From assembly GCA_027604505.1 (NCBI GenBank), contig JADIIX010000086.1, positions 33,312-97,311 of the forward strand: a stretch of 64,000 bases of DNA, given 5' to 3'. This document shows positions 12,192 to 21,786 of this stretch, piece by piece. Position numbers and translations under genes: made by a program. A model generated the notes under the pieces. The model saw only the letters and a program-made list of their open reading frames with translations. It was not told the origin of the DNA and made no database searches. The DNA comes from Gonapodya sp. JEL0774 (lineage: Eukaryota > Monoblepharomycota > Monoblepharidomycetes > Monoblepharidales > Gonapodyaceae). Positions within the stretch are counted from its first letter, which is position 1. Every line of letters starts with the position of its first letter.

Positions 12192-13125
12192 TCAGGACCG
12201 GTGCAACCGAGAAGAATCCTCCTCCACTGTTTTCGCCGCCTCGGCACCCTTCACTGGAGCGGGATACTCCACCCCATCAATTTTGACGGTCTGTTCAGTC
12301 CCAAGCCAAGTGACGCACGGGTCTACTGATTTGCGGACATAACTCAGAAATGATTTACCAACACTTACATCACCTATAAGCCCTGCCTGCTTAAGAACTG
12401 TTCCTTGGTCCTGGAGATTTGAGAAATTCAGGTTATGGGCGCCATGCTACGTCGGAGTGCAAAGAAGGTGGCCACACAACGAACCCAATAAATATGTTCG
12501 TGGTGAATCTTGCCGTCTTTGAATCTAACGATCGCGATGAGCGCTATCGAGATCTTTTTGTTCGTGGCTGGTATACCAGGCAGAAGCCACGGAATCGGTT
12601 GCGAGTGGGTGAATGTGATGATCATCTCGTCCACCTAGTCATCCTCTTTCCTGAATAATAAGTGAAGGAAGCACGAAAGAGTGACAAGACTCACAACACT
12701 CTGTTCAGACACGCTCACGATGCGATGCAGTGGTTTCATCTCCCAGTCTGGTGGGGTCACCGGTACGAAATCCTACGGTCGCGCAAATGTACTACATCAG
12801 GTTTGGCTCTCCAGTGCGGCGACTGAGACACCAACCGCTGCGTAAAATTTGCTCAGCAACTTTTGGCCGTACCCACCAGCCATGGTAGGAATATGGTTGA
12901 CATAACAGTCCTCGGCTTTTTGAGCAGTGCATGTCTGAGAACGCTGTCCAAACACCCAAGGTGAAAACATCATGCGACAAGTGACTCACTCATGGTGGCC
13001 ATTGTGTTCTCAACTGATTTTTTCTCTGGGTGGAACTGTCGACCAAACAAAGGAAGTTGAAAAACAAGAAGTGAACAAGGCAACGCTTCATTGAACATCC
13101 CCTCCATGACCAATCGAGAAGTCAT
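12192..13125 (-). CDS. NTF2/SnoaL-like fold protein (polyketide-cyclase-like)
   Basis: Small protein of the NTF2-like superfamily, similar to fungal SnoaL-type conserved proteins. Exons read: MTSRLVMEGM...ENTMATM, then EDCYVNHIPTMAGGYGQ, then RFVPVTPPDWEMKPLHRIV, then DEMIITFTHSQPIPWLLPG with FKDGKIHHEHIYW, then DQGTVLKQAGLI, and finally a tail with LGTEQTVKIDGVEYPAP. The pattern VNHIPTM, DEMIITFTH, LPG and DGKIHHEHIYWDQ is characteristic of this group. The stop is at 12192-12194. Known relatives are annotated variously as SnoaL-like or carboxymethylenebutenolidase-related; the true substrate is not known. The start at 13125 is the best in-frame ATG, but the first exon is weakly supported. 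Confidence 0.7.
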
Positions 13126-13185
13126 GTGTAAACTTGGCGGATTCACGCTGCTTTCAAGGACTGATGGGTACGATCCCGGTTCCAC

Positions 13186-13828
13186 TCTACTCTCGAACCC
13201 TATTTTGACTTCATGAAGCCCACTTTCCCATCGTCAGAAGCACACTCGCACATTGAGCAGGTGAGTGGGCTTCCCGTTCGCCAGTTGACTGCACTTCGCG
13301 CATTCTTGCTCGACTGGCGATCCCAACCGATGTATGTACGTGATCCATCCCACTCGATTCCAGATTTATGCAGTTGCACAAACCTCGCATTCTGTGTGTT
13401 TATCCCAAAGGGCAACTAGTTCATCGTGGGAAAGCGTGATTGGGGTAGATGCAGTGGCCATTGCCATCGGAATCTGTCATCTGCCGCGACCGACGAAGCC
13501 CACTTCATTCCCGTGAGTGCACAGTTACAAAACTTTGAGTTGAGGACAATACGAGCCAACAATCTCTGGATGCATAGACAACCAGCTGTAGTTTGAGAAT
13601 TAGTGAGGAGGAACCTAAAAACTGCATAAACAGTATGTATGTTGCCTGAATCCCACCGCTATGAAGAGGTGAGGAACGCCCGTGAATAAGAATCATGCAA
13701 TTTTATAACGACATGGCACCAAGGACGAAGCAAGACTGAAATTATCTCGCGATTGGAGTTCTGACGTCAAATTGGAGCCTTGCCCCTCGTTTGTGCCCGA
13801 TTATGAGAGCAGCCTTGTCTGGGACACA
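13186..13828. other. Intergenic region, no supported gene
   Basis: About 640 bases. Short frames exist on both strands (for example plus strand 13213-13516, with a possible GT...AG pair near 13336-13361), but they match no family I recognise and lack a consistent exon pattern. Most likely divergent promoter sequence, possibly with a decayed gene. Confidence 0.4.
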
Positions 13829-13834
13829 TATAAA
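13829..13834 (+). promoter_or_regulatory. TATA box of the GST gene
   Basis: A TATAAA motif lies 61 bases before the start codon of the glutathione transferase gene, a plausible core-promoter position for a short 5' UTR. Confidence 0.5.
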
Positions 13835-13860
13835 TTCCGTCAACCCCCCTCCCAGTCGTC

Positions 13861-13890
13861 CCCATCCAAACCCATCGAAACCCATCGAAA
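13861..13890 (+). repeat. Three tandem 10-bp repeats abutting the GST start codon
   Basis: Three consecutive copies of CCCATC(C/G)AAA. The last A of the third copy is the A of the ATG at 13890. The repeat makes up the immediate 5' leader. Confidence 0.8.
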
Positions 13891-15073
13891 TGGCTCCAGT
13901 CGACTACACCGCTACCCACACACCAACATACACGAACTCGTTGCCCCATGCTCCCGTTTCAGAGGACAAGCTGACCCTGTTCACCTCAATCGGTCAGTCT
14001 CCCACTCAACCTCATCCCTGTTCCAATGTGCACTTTGTGTGACGCTCAACCCCCGAATCCATCTCGTTTTCATTCCTTCCAATTTCAATCTTCCTCATCC
14101 GATCCCCGGTTCTCAGTGTGTCCTTTTGCCCAGCGAACTCATCTGACACTCCTCGAGGGTGCCATACCGTTCCACAAAGTCGAGATTGACCTCCAGAACA
14201 AGCCCAGTTGGTACAACGCGGAAGTCAACCCCAGATCTAAGGTCCCTGCACTCAAGGAGCCCGGTGTGGAAGGCAGCTTGATTGAAAGCGCGATCCTGTC
14301 CGAGTACTTGGCCGAGAAATTCGCACCCAGGTATGCCGGCAAGGCCAAAAAGCGTCACGAGCTATCGAAGTTTCGGAAAAGCAGCTTATATTTTCTCATC
14401 AATGTCTTTGCAGCCTTCTACCGCCTACACCTTTCCTTCGTTACCTCGGTCGTCTTCTCGTCGATGTTCAAACCAACCTCAGCGTCTACACCGTGCTCAA
14501 GATTAAGACCGACACGCCCGAAGGCCAGGCCGAAGAGACGGCGGCCAAGGAGAAACTCATCGCCGGCATCAAGGAGGTGTGTTGTTTACGGCAGCATCCA
14601 CCCGCAGTCTTCTGTCTCCTCTGATCCTAATTTGTCCTTGTTGCAAGTTCACCTCCATCCTGAGCCAAGCCTCCTCCACCGGACCGTTCTTCCTCGGAGA
14701 AAGCGTGTCCCTCCCCGACCTTCTCACCATTCCTTTCCTCACTCGCACCCTGTGGCTCTTTGAGTACTTCATCGGCGAGTCTCTGGTGAGTCGTTTGACC
14801 GTTTCAAGTCGGCACGACAACGAACGACCCAGCCCGCATCCGCTTACACTCTTAACCCTCTCCCCCCAGATCCCCGACACGCCCGAATTCGCCCGCTTCT
14901 GGGCCTGGTTCAACGCCCTATCCACCCGCCCCAGTTTCAAGGAGACTTTCCCCACCGTCGAGAGACTCGCCCAGGGTATCATCGCTCGTGGATTTGGTGT
15001 CGTTCGGCCTGGTGCGGAGAAGAAGAGGCAGGCGGCGATCGCCGCGGCGCCTCCTGTACAGCAGGCCGCGTGA
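13890..15073 (+). CDS. Glutathione S-transferase, omega-like
   Basis: Cytosolic glutathione transferase that should conjugate or reduce small electrophiles with glutathione. The first exon gives MAPVDYTATHTP...LTLFTSI and is joined at 13993/14117 to VCPFAQRTHLTLL. This places an omega-type cysteine motif (CPFAQR) at the glutathione site of the thioredoxin-like N-terminal domain. KVPAL and ESAILSEYL follow, as expected for that domain. Further exons carry the all-helical C-terminal domain (GPFFLGESVSLPDLLTIPF, then FWAWFNALSTRPSF). At least four introns. It stops at 15073 after an Ala/Gln-rich tail and is followed by an AATAAA. The cysteine active site suggests thiol-transferase or dehydroascorbate-reductase activity more than classical conjugation; that is inference. 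Confidence 0.88.
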
Positions 15074-15161
15074 CTCGGGGCCAGTTCGGGGTTTCCAAAG
15101 TTGTGAATGATTTTTCGTTGTAGGGAAGAGGAACTGAAACCCAATTTGATGGAATCAACCA

Positions 15162-15167
15162 AATAAA
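15162..15167 (+). terminator. Polyadenylation signal of the GST gene
   Basis: AATAAA about 90 bases after the GST stop codon. Confidence 0.55.
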
Positions 15168-15548
15168 TTGTTTTGAAATCGATTTGCGATTCATCAGTGA
15201 CGCATCACGTTACAAATACAAAACAAGTTGTGTGTGAACATCGCTCTATGTGCCACCCCGGTGATAATGTCTCCTGTGAAATACCAGTAAAAGCGAGCAA
15301 GAAACGAAAAATTAAAGCAAAAACATAGGAAAGAAAGAAAGAAATTGACCACACAACCAACAGTGAGCAAGAAAAATGTTCCAGTGCGTAATGCCTCGCA
15401 CCGTCGCCCGCTCGCTCCCACCCCACAGCCTTCTCGTTCGCACACCAAACACGTTCCAAAACTAATCTGAACCACACACGTCCACACCACGCCGGTTCTT
15501 CCCGGCCCCCCTCCCGCCCGCCCGCCCCAGACACCCATCTTCAAGACC

Positions 15549-17570
15549 TCATCTCCCACTCCCCTCCACCCCCACCCTCTCCCTCGCATCGTTGTACATA
15601 TCCCGGTACTCGTTGAACCCCCTCTTCCGGTACCCGTCCACCATCGTCTTCGATCTGCGGTGTCCCACTCCCTTGCCGGTGACGGTTCCGTTGTGGTCGC
15701 GGTCGTGGTCGTGCGCGGTGGAGGTGGAGCCGGATCCGGTAGCGGACCCGGAACGCATCCGACTCTGCGACCGGGACCGTATCACGGCACGTTCCCTGGG
15801 CGTGAGCAAGTGGTCGTTTTCGTCGTGGTGGCTGCTGCGCGCACGGCCCCGATGTCGGTCCAGGTCGAGGTCGGTCGGGTCGGACACGTTGGCGTCAGCG
15901 TACGAGGGTACGTCTACATCCAAAACGGCCGCCGCAGCCCTGGACTGAGAACGGGACCGGGAATGGGACCTGGACGGTTTTTTCCGCCGAGTGGATCGCT
16001 TGCGACTCTTATGTCGACCGTCAGCGTCACCGTACCCGGGGTGTGAGTCCCTCGGCTCCCCGTCCGACGCATCCTGCACGTCCCCGTCCACATCCTGCCC
16101 CTTTCCCGGCGTCACCGTCGCGGTGATCCTCGTTCCCGTGGATCCCGATCCCGATCCCGAAGATCTGGAGAACACCACAGTTTCGTCAGAGTCTGATTCT
16201 TGGGACGACGGTACAGACACCGACCCCGCCACCATGCTCTGGGACGATCCAGAGTTGCTCACGGGCGTGGATGTGGATGTGGATGTAGATGTAGATGTGG
16301 ATGTGGATGTTGATGTGGAAGTGGATGTGGATGTGGGTGACCACCGCGGCGTGCCGATCACGCTCCGCCGCCGATCCCGCGTCGAAGTGCGGTGCACGAT
16401 TTTGGAGTGGGGATTGGGGTGGTGTGACGGGGAGGCAGAGACTGGGACGTCGGCGGGGAGGTGTTGGCGAGCGCCGGCCGGCACCGGGTTGGTGGGTGTG
16501 GGTGTGGGTGTATGTGTGTATGTGTCCCGCTCGTGTGTGTCCCGCTCGTGCACGGGTGACACGATTGGGTTCGAGACGAGGGATTCTGTAGGTTTCAGGT
16601 GCGACAGCCGGTGGCCTTGTGAATGGATGTGGACGGGTTCGGTCAGCGACCGCGCGTGGGTCTGGGTCCACACCTGTGTCGTGGAAGTAGAAGTAGAAGT
16701 GGACCGACGATGGGACCATGGATCAGGCGACTTTGCCGGTACGATGTTCAAGGAGGGAGTGAGGTCGGGCTGTGACCAACGCGCGGGCACGCCCAGTGTA
16801 CCCGAACCCCCAGGCGGGCCACGCACGTCTACCGGGCCATCCCAGTTCCGGTCCTCGGCCCAAGGCAGCCGTTTCCCCCCCATCGTCGGCGCCGACGACG
16901 CATGCGCATACACACGACCGAGTCCCTGTCCCTGTGCTGACGACGCATGCGCGTTCGTGCGGCCGGGTCCCTGTCCCTGTCCCTGCGCGCTCTGCCGACC
17001 GCAGTGGATCGATGGCCTTGGTGCCGTCCGTGCCGGCTGCGGATTGACGGCGGATGGGAGCGTGAGGGACATGGGGGGTGACACGGTGAGCGAGATGCGG
17101 GGTGGACGGTCGGTGAGGGGTGGTGTTGGGAGTGTGGAGGTGGTGGCGGGAGTCGTGGTGGAGGGTGGATCGGGGGGCAGGTGGTCTGGTCCAGATGGGG
17201 GAGATACTGGGCATGATGAGGTTGGGGAAGTGGAGTGAGAGACGAAACTAGCGCACACCGAGTGGATGCAAAAAAAACAACAACAAGCGGTCTCGAATGG
17301 CTCACGGTGCACAGACACGGCCTTCATCGTATCGCGAAAACGTGCTCTCCTGCGGGTTCGCACCCGGCAGTACAACACGGCGGCCAGGAGGGTCACCATC
17401 AGCAGGATCACGGCTCCGGAAACGATCAGGACGATCGTGGTAGTTGTGGTGGTAGCAGTGTCTGCGTTGTTCGTCGTCGTCGTCGTCGTGGTCGTGGTCG
17501 TGGGAGCCGATGCCGCAGGGGGGGCTGCCGGCGACGGAGCGGAGGAAACGGTGGAACTGAGCGAGTCCAT
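15549..17570 (-). CDS. Single-pass membrane protein with long low-complexity cytosolic tail
   Basis: Long minus-strand gene. The start MDSLSSTVSSAPS at 17570 is preferred over an upstream in-frame start at 17744. A short Ser/Pro/Ala/Thr-rich segment with Thr runs (likely O-glycosylated) leads into one membrane helix (IVLIVSGAVILLMVTLLAAV), a basic stop-transfer sequence (CRVRTRRRARF) and more than 500 residues of disordered Pro/Ser/Thr/Arg-rich tail. The tail includes a run of alternating Thr-Ser dipeptides and SRSRSQSR clusters. No enzymatic domain is seen. The architecture resembles fungal Mid2/Wsc-like wall-stress sensors, but there is no diagnostic cysteine domain, so the function is not assigned. 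A short intron near 17240-17320, just after the membrane segment, is possible. Antisense open frames here are composition artefacts. Confidence 0.65.
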   Translation of the reverse strand: MDSLSSTVSSAPSPAAPPAASAPTTTTTTTTTTNNADTATTTTTTIVLIVSGAVILLMVTLLAAVLYCRVRTRRRARFRDTMKAVSVHREPFETACCCFFCIHSVCASFVSHSTSPTSSCPVSPPSGPDHLPPDPPSTTTPATTSTLPTPPLTDRPPRISLTVSPPMSLTLPSAVNPQPARTAPRPSIHCGRQSAQGQGQGPGRTNAHASSAQGQGLGRVYAHASSAPTMGGKRLPWAEDRNWDGPVDVRGPPGGSGTLGVPARWSQPDLTPSLNIVPAKSPDPWSHRRSTSTSTSTTQVWTQTHARSLTEPVHIHSQGHRLSHLKPTESLVSNPIVSPVHERDTHERDTYTHTPTPTPTNPVPAGARQHLPADVPVSASPSHHPNPHSKIVHRTSTRDRRRSVIGTPRWSPTSTSTSTSTSTSTSTSTSTSTSTPVSNSGSSQSMVAGSVSVPSSQESDSDETVVFSRSSGSGSGSTGTRITATVTPGKGQDVDGDVQDASDGEPRDSHPGYGDADGRHKSRKRSTRRKKPSRSHSRSRSQSRAAAAVLDVDVPSYADANVSDPTDLDLDRHRGRARSSHHDENDHLLTPRERAVIRSRSQSRMRSGSATGSGSTSTAHDHDRDHNGTVTGKGVGHRRSKTMVDGYRKRGFNEYRDMYNDARERVGVEGSGR
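16267..16338 (-). repeat. Hexanucleotide microsatellite coding a Thr-Ser run
   Basis: Imperfect tandem repeats of GTGGAT/GTAGAT on the plus strand, read on the minus strand as alternating Thr and Ser codons inside the membrane-protein tail. Confidence 0.8.
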
Positions 17571-18413
17571 GGCGATTGACGATGGCGGCGATGGCCGATT
17601 CCACCGAGGCTTCACGCGATGGGAAAACGGTTCAAATAAAGTTGGAGATTCGGATTGTTTCGTCCTTCGCTCCGCCAGAAAGGTTTGCAGGATTTCGCCG
17701 AGGTTGCCGCATGAAGGGGCGCCAACATTACCTGGTATGGACAAAATTCACGGCATGCCATAGGGTCCCTTGTGAGATCATCAGTCTCATCCGCATAAGC
17801 CCATTGTTCTGCATTGTCTTAGATCGTGTCCCGGACTCGCAAAAACTAGCATTGTTGAACCACCTAGAGCGTGAACAAAATGATTGTGCCCCGGCGAACT
17901 GAAGCGGGGGGGCGGGACTGGGGATGACCCGCTGATATTAGAACGCAGGTGCGCTTCCTCTCGTTGGAACAAAACGCTTAAAAGATAAATTACAAGTTGG
18001 AATGGGATTGATGAATTTTATTTTCCGTTGCCTTCTACGGGGGTTTGAAGAACTTTTGACGCGTGGTGCCTGGTGAGCGCAGTGATAATACTACGGCTGA
18101 GTGCTGAAGGACAAAATCGGTTTCCAAAATTTATACGTGGTTCTTTGACTGCGTTGACTTTCTAATACAGTTGGGATTTGGGAGCGAGTGGTGGGAACAC
18201 GTGCACGAGGAGAGACGAAGGTGGCCAAGGAAGGTACTATAAATGTATGTACATAATTTCATTGGTTCGTTATCGCGGACGCCGAATGAGTGGGTCTTGT
18301 TCCCAATTGCGTGGGTTGGAAGGGAAGTACGAGGATTTGTAAATGTACACTGGTGACCGGACAAGAGAACCTCCCCCCTCCCCCCCCCTGCCCGCCCCGT
18401 GCCCCCTCGGAGA
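17571..18413. other. Divergent promoter region between the membrane protein and the GDSL esterase
   Basis: About 840 bases without a supported gene. It ends in a C-rich tract (about 18370-18405) next to a TATA-like element. Confidence 0.5.
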
Positions 18414-18419
18414 TATAAA
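18414..18419 (+). promoter_or_regulatory. TATA box candidate of the GDSL esterase gene
   Basis: TATAAA directly after a long C-rich stretch, about 145 bases before the preferred start codon. Confidence 0.4.
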
Positions 18420-18562
18420 GACGGGCATTCTTTGAGTTCGCGGTGAATTATTTGGGGCTGAATGCTGTGGCGAGGTCTGGATTGGCCACAGTCTGGGGTT
18501 TATGGACTCCGCACTCTTCAAGACTCCCTCCTCCCTCCTTTCGTCCCCACTTAACTCCATTC

Positions 18563-19834
18563 ATGCTGCCCTATCTCAACATCCTCCTTCTCGGTGACTC
18601 CCTCACATCCGGCTACACCTCTGGCTCTGATCACCCATACGGAGTACGCTTGAGAGCCATCCTCTCCCAATCCTTCCCTGACCAATCCCTGCTCGTCGAC
18701 ATCGAGGGTGTTCCAGGCGACGGTGTGGTCCCAGCCGGCGTTTTTTCCACCTTTCGGGGTAGGCTCAACAAGCGCCTCAGATATGCCAGTGAGGAGGGCT
18801 GGGATTACCACGTCGTCGTTGTCTTGGGAGGTCAGTTGAAAGTAATCCTCGCGAGCGACAAGTGTGTGCGTCCTGTACCAGCGTGATCGACATTGTTGCG
18901 GGCTTGCCCCCCGCCGTGAGAGACTTCTGCACTCGGATGGGCCAATTGACCATCTGGGTTCATGCACATTTTACGAACGAGCATTGCCACCACACTCACA
19001 CTTCCCATCTGACACCCTCCTACATTCTCCACCCCACCACTCATTTCATTCGCAGGAACTAACGACCTCCTCCAATTCACTGCTGTACGTTGAAACGGTT
19101 GAAAATGTCGAATCGATAGGATGCGATGTGCAGGCATGCCCGCACACGCTCTGCTGCAGAAGTTGATCCTCATCAGTCTGTACTCACTACACCTCCACAC
19201 GTCTCCACATCCACACCTCCACACATCTCCACATTCCCACCTTTCCACATCCCTGCAGCCCCGTATCTTCTCTTCCCTCCGCGACCTCCACTCCATCTGC
19301 ACCTCCCCAGACGACTCCACCCAGGTGCTTGCCTGCACGCTCCCCAGAGTCGGCATGTTTATCGACACGGTCAACGAGCGGTTCAAGGCAGCGGAGACGA
19401 CGAGGAGGGAAGTGAACGAGATGATCAGGTGAGCGGGGGGATGTGGAAAGGTCGATCGTCGTGTGGTGTGGAGGGTTTTGTTTCCAGGGTGGATCGCCAC
19501 GTGCACCGTGAATCTATATCCACGCTTACTGCGCGTTTCTCCACCCTCGCTGGACACCCTCCACCTGGCGCCCGCAACCCCCCCCCCCCCCCACGCCCCC
19601 ACCAGGACCATCTCCCACCCCCGCGTCCACCCCTTCGACCTCTCCTCCGTGCTCGACCACGCCTCCTCCTCCACGCACAGCGCCGTCGCTCTATGGGACG
19701 AGGACGGGGTGCATTGTACAGACCAGGGGTATGATGTGATGGGGGAGTTGATCGGGAACGAGGTGGTGAGGCTGGTGAGGGGCGGGGAGAGGGAAGGGGG
19801 GCGAAAGCCCGAAACAGCGACACCGCTTGGTTGA
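18563..19834 (+). CDS. GDSL/SGNH-family esterase
   Basis: Esterase of the SGNH-hydrolase family, possibly related to isoamyl-acetate-type or acyl esterases. Block I is NILLLGDSLTSGY, carrying the nucleophile serine. Gly and Asn of the oxyanion hole are in VVLGG|TNDLLQF (intron 18831-19055 splits the Gly codon), and the catalytic Asp/His block is DEDGVHCTDQGY. Two further introns follow; one ends in a nearly pure C polypyrimidine tract (about 19578-19600) before CCACCAG. The stop is TGA 19832-19834. No signal peptide is seen from the chosen ATG, so the enzyme is probably intracellular. An in-frame ATG 120 bases upstream (18443) would add 40 residues without family similarity and is not preferred. 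Confidence 0.82.
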
Positions 19835-20323
19835 AGCGAGAAAACGTGCGTTGTGTTTACTTATTGAGAGACTCGTTCGCATTGTTATATACTTATGTAT
19901 TGCGCCAAGAGTTGCTCGTGAGTGGGGTGCTGCCCGTTCGTGAGATTTGCATACATACTCGCGCCCCGTAGTCGTACTTGTTAAATTCCAGATCCCAAGC
20001 CCGAGCCCCGAGGCATAACACGACCCACAATCAAACCTCAACTAGTTGGACACGTTGGGACCAAGAAGGGGGTTGCGCGGACCATATATTAATGACTCGT
20101 AGCACGGCATGGGTCCACAAGGGCTAGCAAGGTTCGCATTTTTCGTGTCTTCGCCACTGACGCAGTGGACCGACCGTTTGTCATCGGATTATTATTATAC
20201 TTTTGTAATTTGTGCAAAGAGTTGTTGTTGTATGCTGCATGAGCTGTGGTCAACAAAGCACCTGCTGGTCAGCCCGTTTCCAAGCACGACGAGCTCAAAC
20301 CGGCTCCCTCTACCCAACACCCC
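19835..20323. other. Intergenic spacer before the SDE2 gene
   Basis: About 490 bases with no supported gene. An ATG at 20246 is in frame with the downstream gene, but its added residues look unlike a ubiquitin-like domain. Confidence 0.5.
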
Positions 20324-21565
20324 ATGCCCACCGCCATCGTCACCGTCCCGGGCATCCCATCACCCGTTTCTGTCCACTTCCCCTCCCCCTCCTCCAACTC
20401 AAAGCCCCGCTCCATCCCCGACCACGATGCCGCAGACCCTCCAACCCCACCCCCACCTGGCCCCCTCCTCGTCGCCCACCTAAAGTCCCGCATTCACGCC
20501 GACCTCGGCATCCCCCCCGCCGAACAACGCTTCCAAACCCCGGGCGGAACACCCCTCGACGACACCGAGTCCCTCTTTCCCCACTCCCTCTCCCCTAACG
20601 ACCCGCCCACCTTCCTCCACCTCCTCCTCCGCCTCCGTGGTGGAAAAGGTGGCTTCGGAGCCAACTTGCGGTCCCAGGGGGGTCGCATGTCCTCGCAAAA
20701 GACCAACAACACAGAGGCGTGTAGGGATTTGCAGGGGAGGAGGTTGAAGACGCTCAATGATGCCAAGAAGTGAGTCGGTCGTGCGCGCTGGGATCCGTGT
20801 TTTTTTTGGCTCTTGTTTCTTGTGGGTCGTGGGTTTGATTCCTCGTTTTCCTCGTTGTTTCCCGTTCCCGACGACCTCTCGGTCCCCCCCCGGCCCCCCG
20901 CATACTGCCCGCCCTCCAGACTCGCCGAATACACCGAGAAGGAGCAAGAGCGGCAAAAACAGCGCGCGGCCGACCGGGAACGGAAGATCGCCGAGGGGCT
21001 CCGGGAGCCGGAGAAGCGGAAGGTGCTCTTCAACGACCCGCAGTACGCGGCGGACCATGAGAAAGCATTGGACGAGGTGAAGGAGGCGATGCAGCAAGGT
21101 GAGTTGGGGGTGGGCCGGTGTGCACGGCACGGCATGGCACCGCGGGATTGTGGTGTGGTGTGCAGCGGCGGTATGGTGAACGCAATGCACCTCTTTCTTA
21201 TTTGCACAGCCATGTCGTTGAAGAGGAAGAAGGCCAAGGGGAAGGAAACTGAGGTGGTCAAGAAGGCCAAACTGGGGCCGTCGGGATCTGGGATTGCCAA
21301 GGCGGGGCACGCGGCGGCTGCTCCGAAAGTCGTGAAAGGATGGTGAGTCGGGCGAATTGATTCTTGTACATGTTTCAAGGCAGGATGCGGGGTTGGATGT
21401 GGATGCTCACCTGTGCCTGTTTTTGGTGACCACACCTGTGGATTTAGGGATGACGAGGACGAGTCGGACGACGGCAGTGACAAGGAAGGAGACGGGGAGC
21501 CGGTCACGGCTTCGAGTGGGGAGGAGAAGGCGGGTGAGGAGGAAGGGGAAGGGGAGAGCGAATGA
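20324..21565 (+). CDS. SDE2: SDE2 homologue, ubiquitin-like processed splicing/genome-stability factor
   Basis: Homologue of Sde2, a nuclear protein made with an N-terminal ubiquitin-like domain. Deubiquitinating enzymes cut this domain at a Gly-Gly before Lys, leaving a C-terminal part that acts in splicing and, in animals, in replication-stress responses. The start [10 protein letters not shown] is followed by a ubiquitin-like region with a Pro-rich insertion. The cleavage motif [19 protein letters not shown] lies about 105 residues in, followed by RMSSQKTNN and [14 protein letters not shown]. Later exons give [36 protein letters not shown], a basic region and an acidic Glu/Asp/Gly tail. 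Four exons; stop TGA 21563-21565. It heads a same-strand run with the DUF2408-like and EB1 genes. Confidence 0.88.
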
Positions 21566-21786
21566 GGGGAAGGTGTGGTGCAGTGGTGCTTTTCCGTATT
21601 ACATATATTGCAACTTTTGGGTAGTTTAGAAATGAAAGATTGGGGGAAGCGAAAGCAGTTCGTTAATCGCGATGAATCGGCTTTCGTGTTGTTGGTGACG
21701 AGCGCTGTGCCCCATGACTCATTCACGCAGTCCATATAAGCCCCCCCTACTTTCCAGCTGGACACTCAAAACTCAACTCAACAACA

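Noticed and set aside
13213-13516. Short two-exon plus-strand gene
   Set aside because: The splice sites are weak and the peptide matches nothing; the minus strand is equally open.
15991-17238. Long plus-strand open frame (415 codons) opposite the low-complexity membrane protein
   Set aside because: Its peptide is Val/Asp/Gly and Trp/Cys-rich nonsense caused by the repetitive GC-rich codons of the minus-strand gene; the minus frame has a membrane helix and is longer.
18443-18562. Upstream in-frame start for the GDSL esterase
   Set aside because: It would add 40 residues before the conserved NILLLGDS block that do not look like a signal peptide or domain.
20494-21765. 423-codon minus-strand frame across the SDE2 gene
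   Set aside because: It is antisense to SDE2 exons, which carry the diagnostic GGKGG motif; the antisense peptide has no family similarity.
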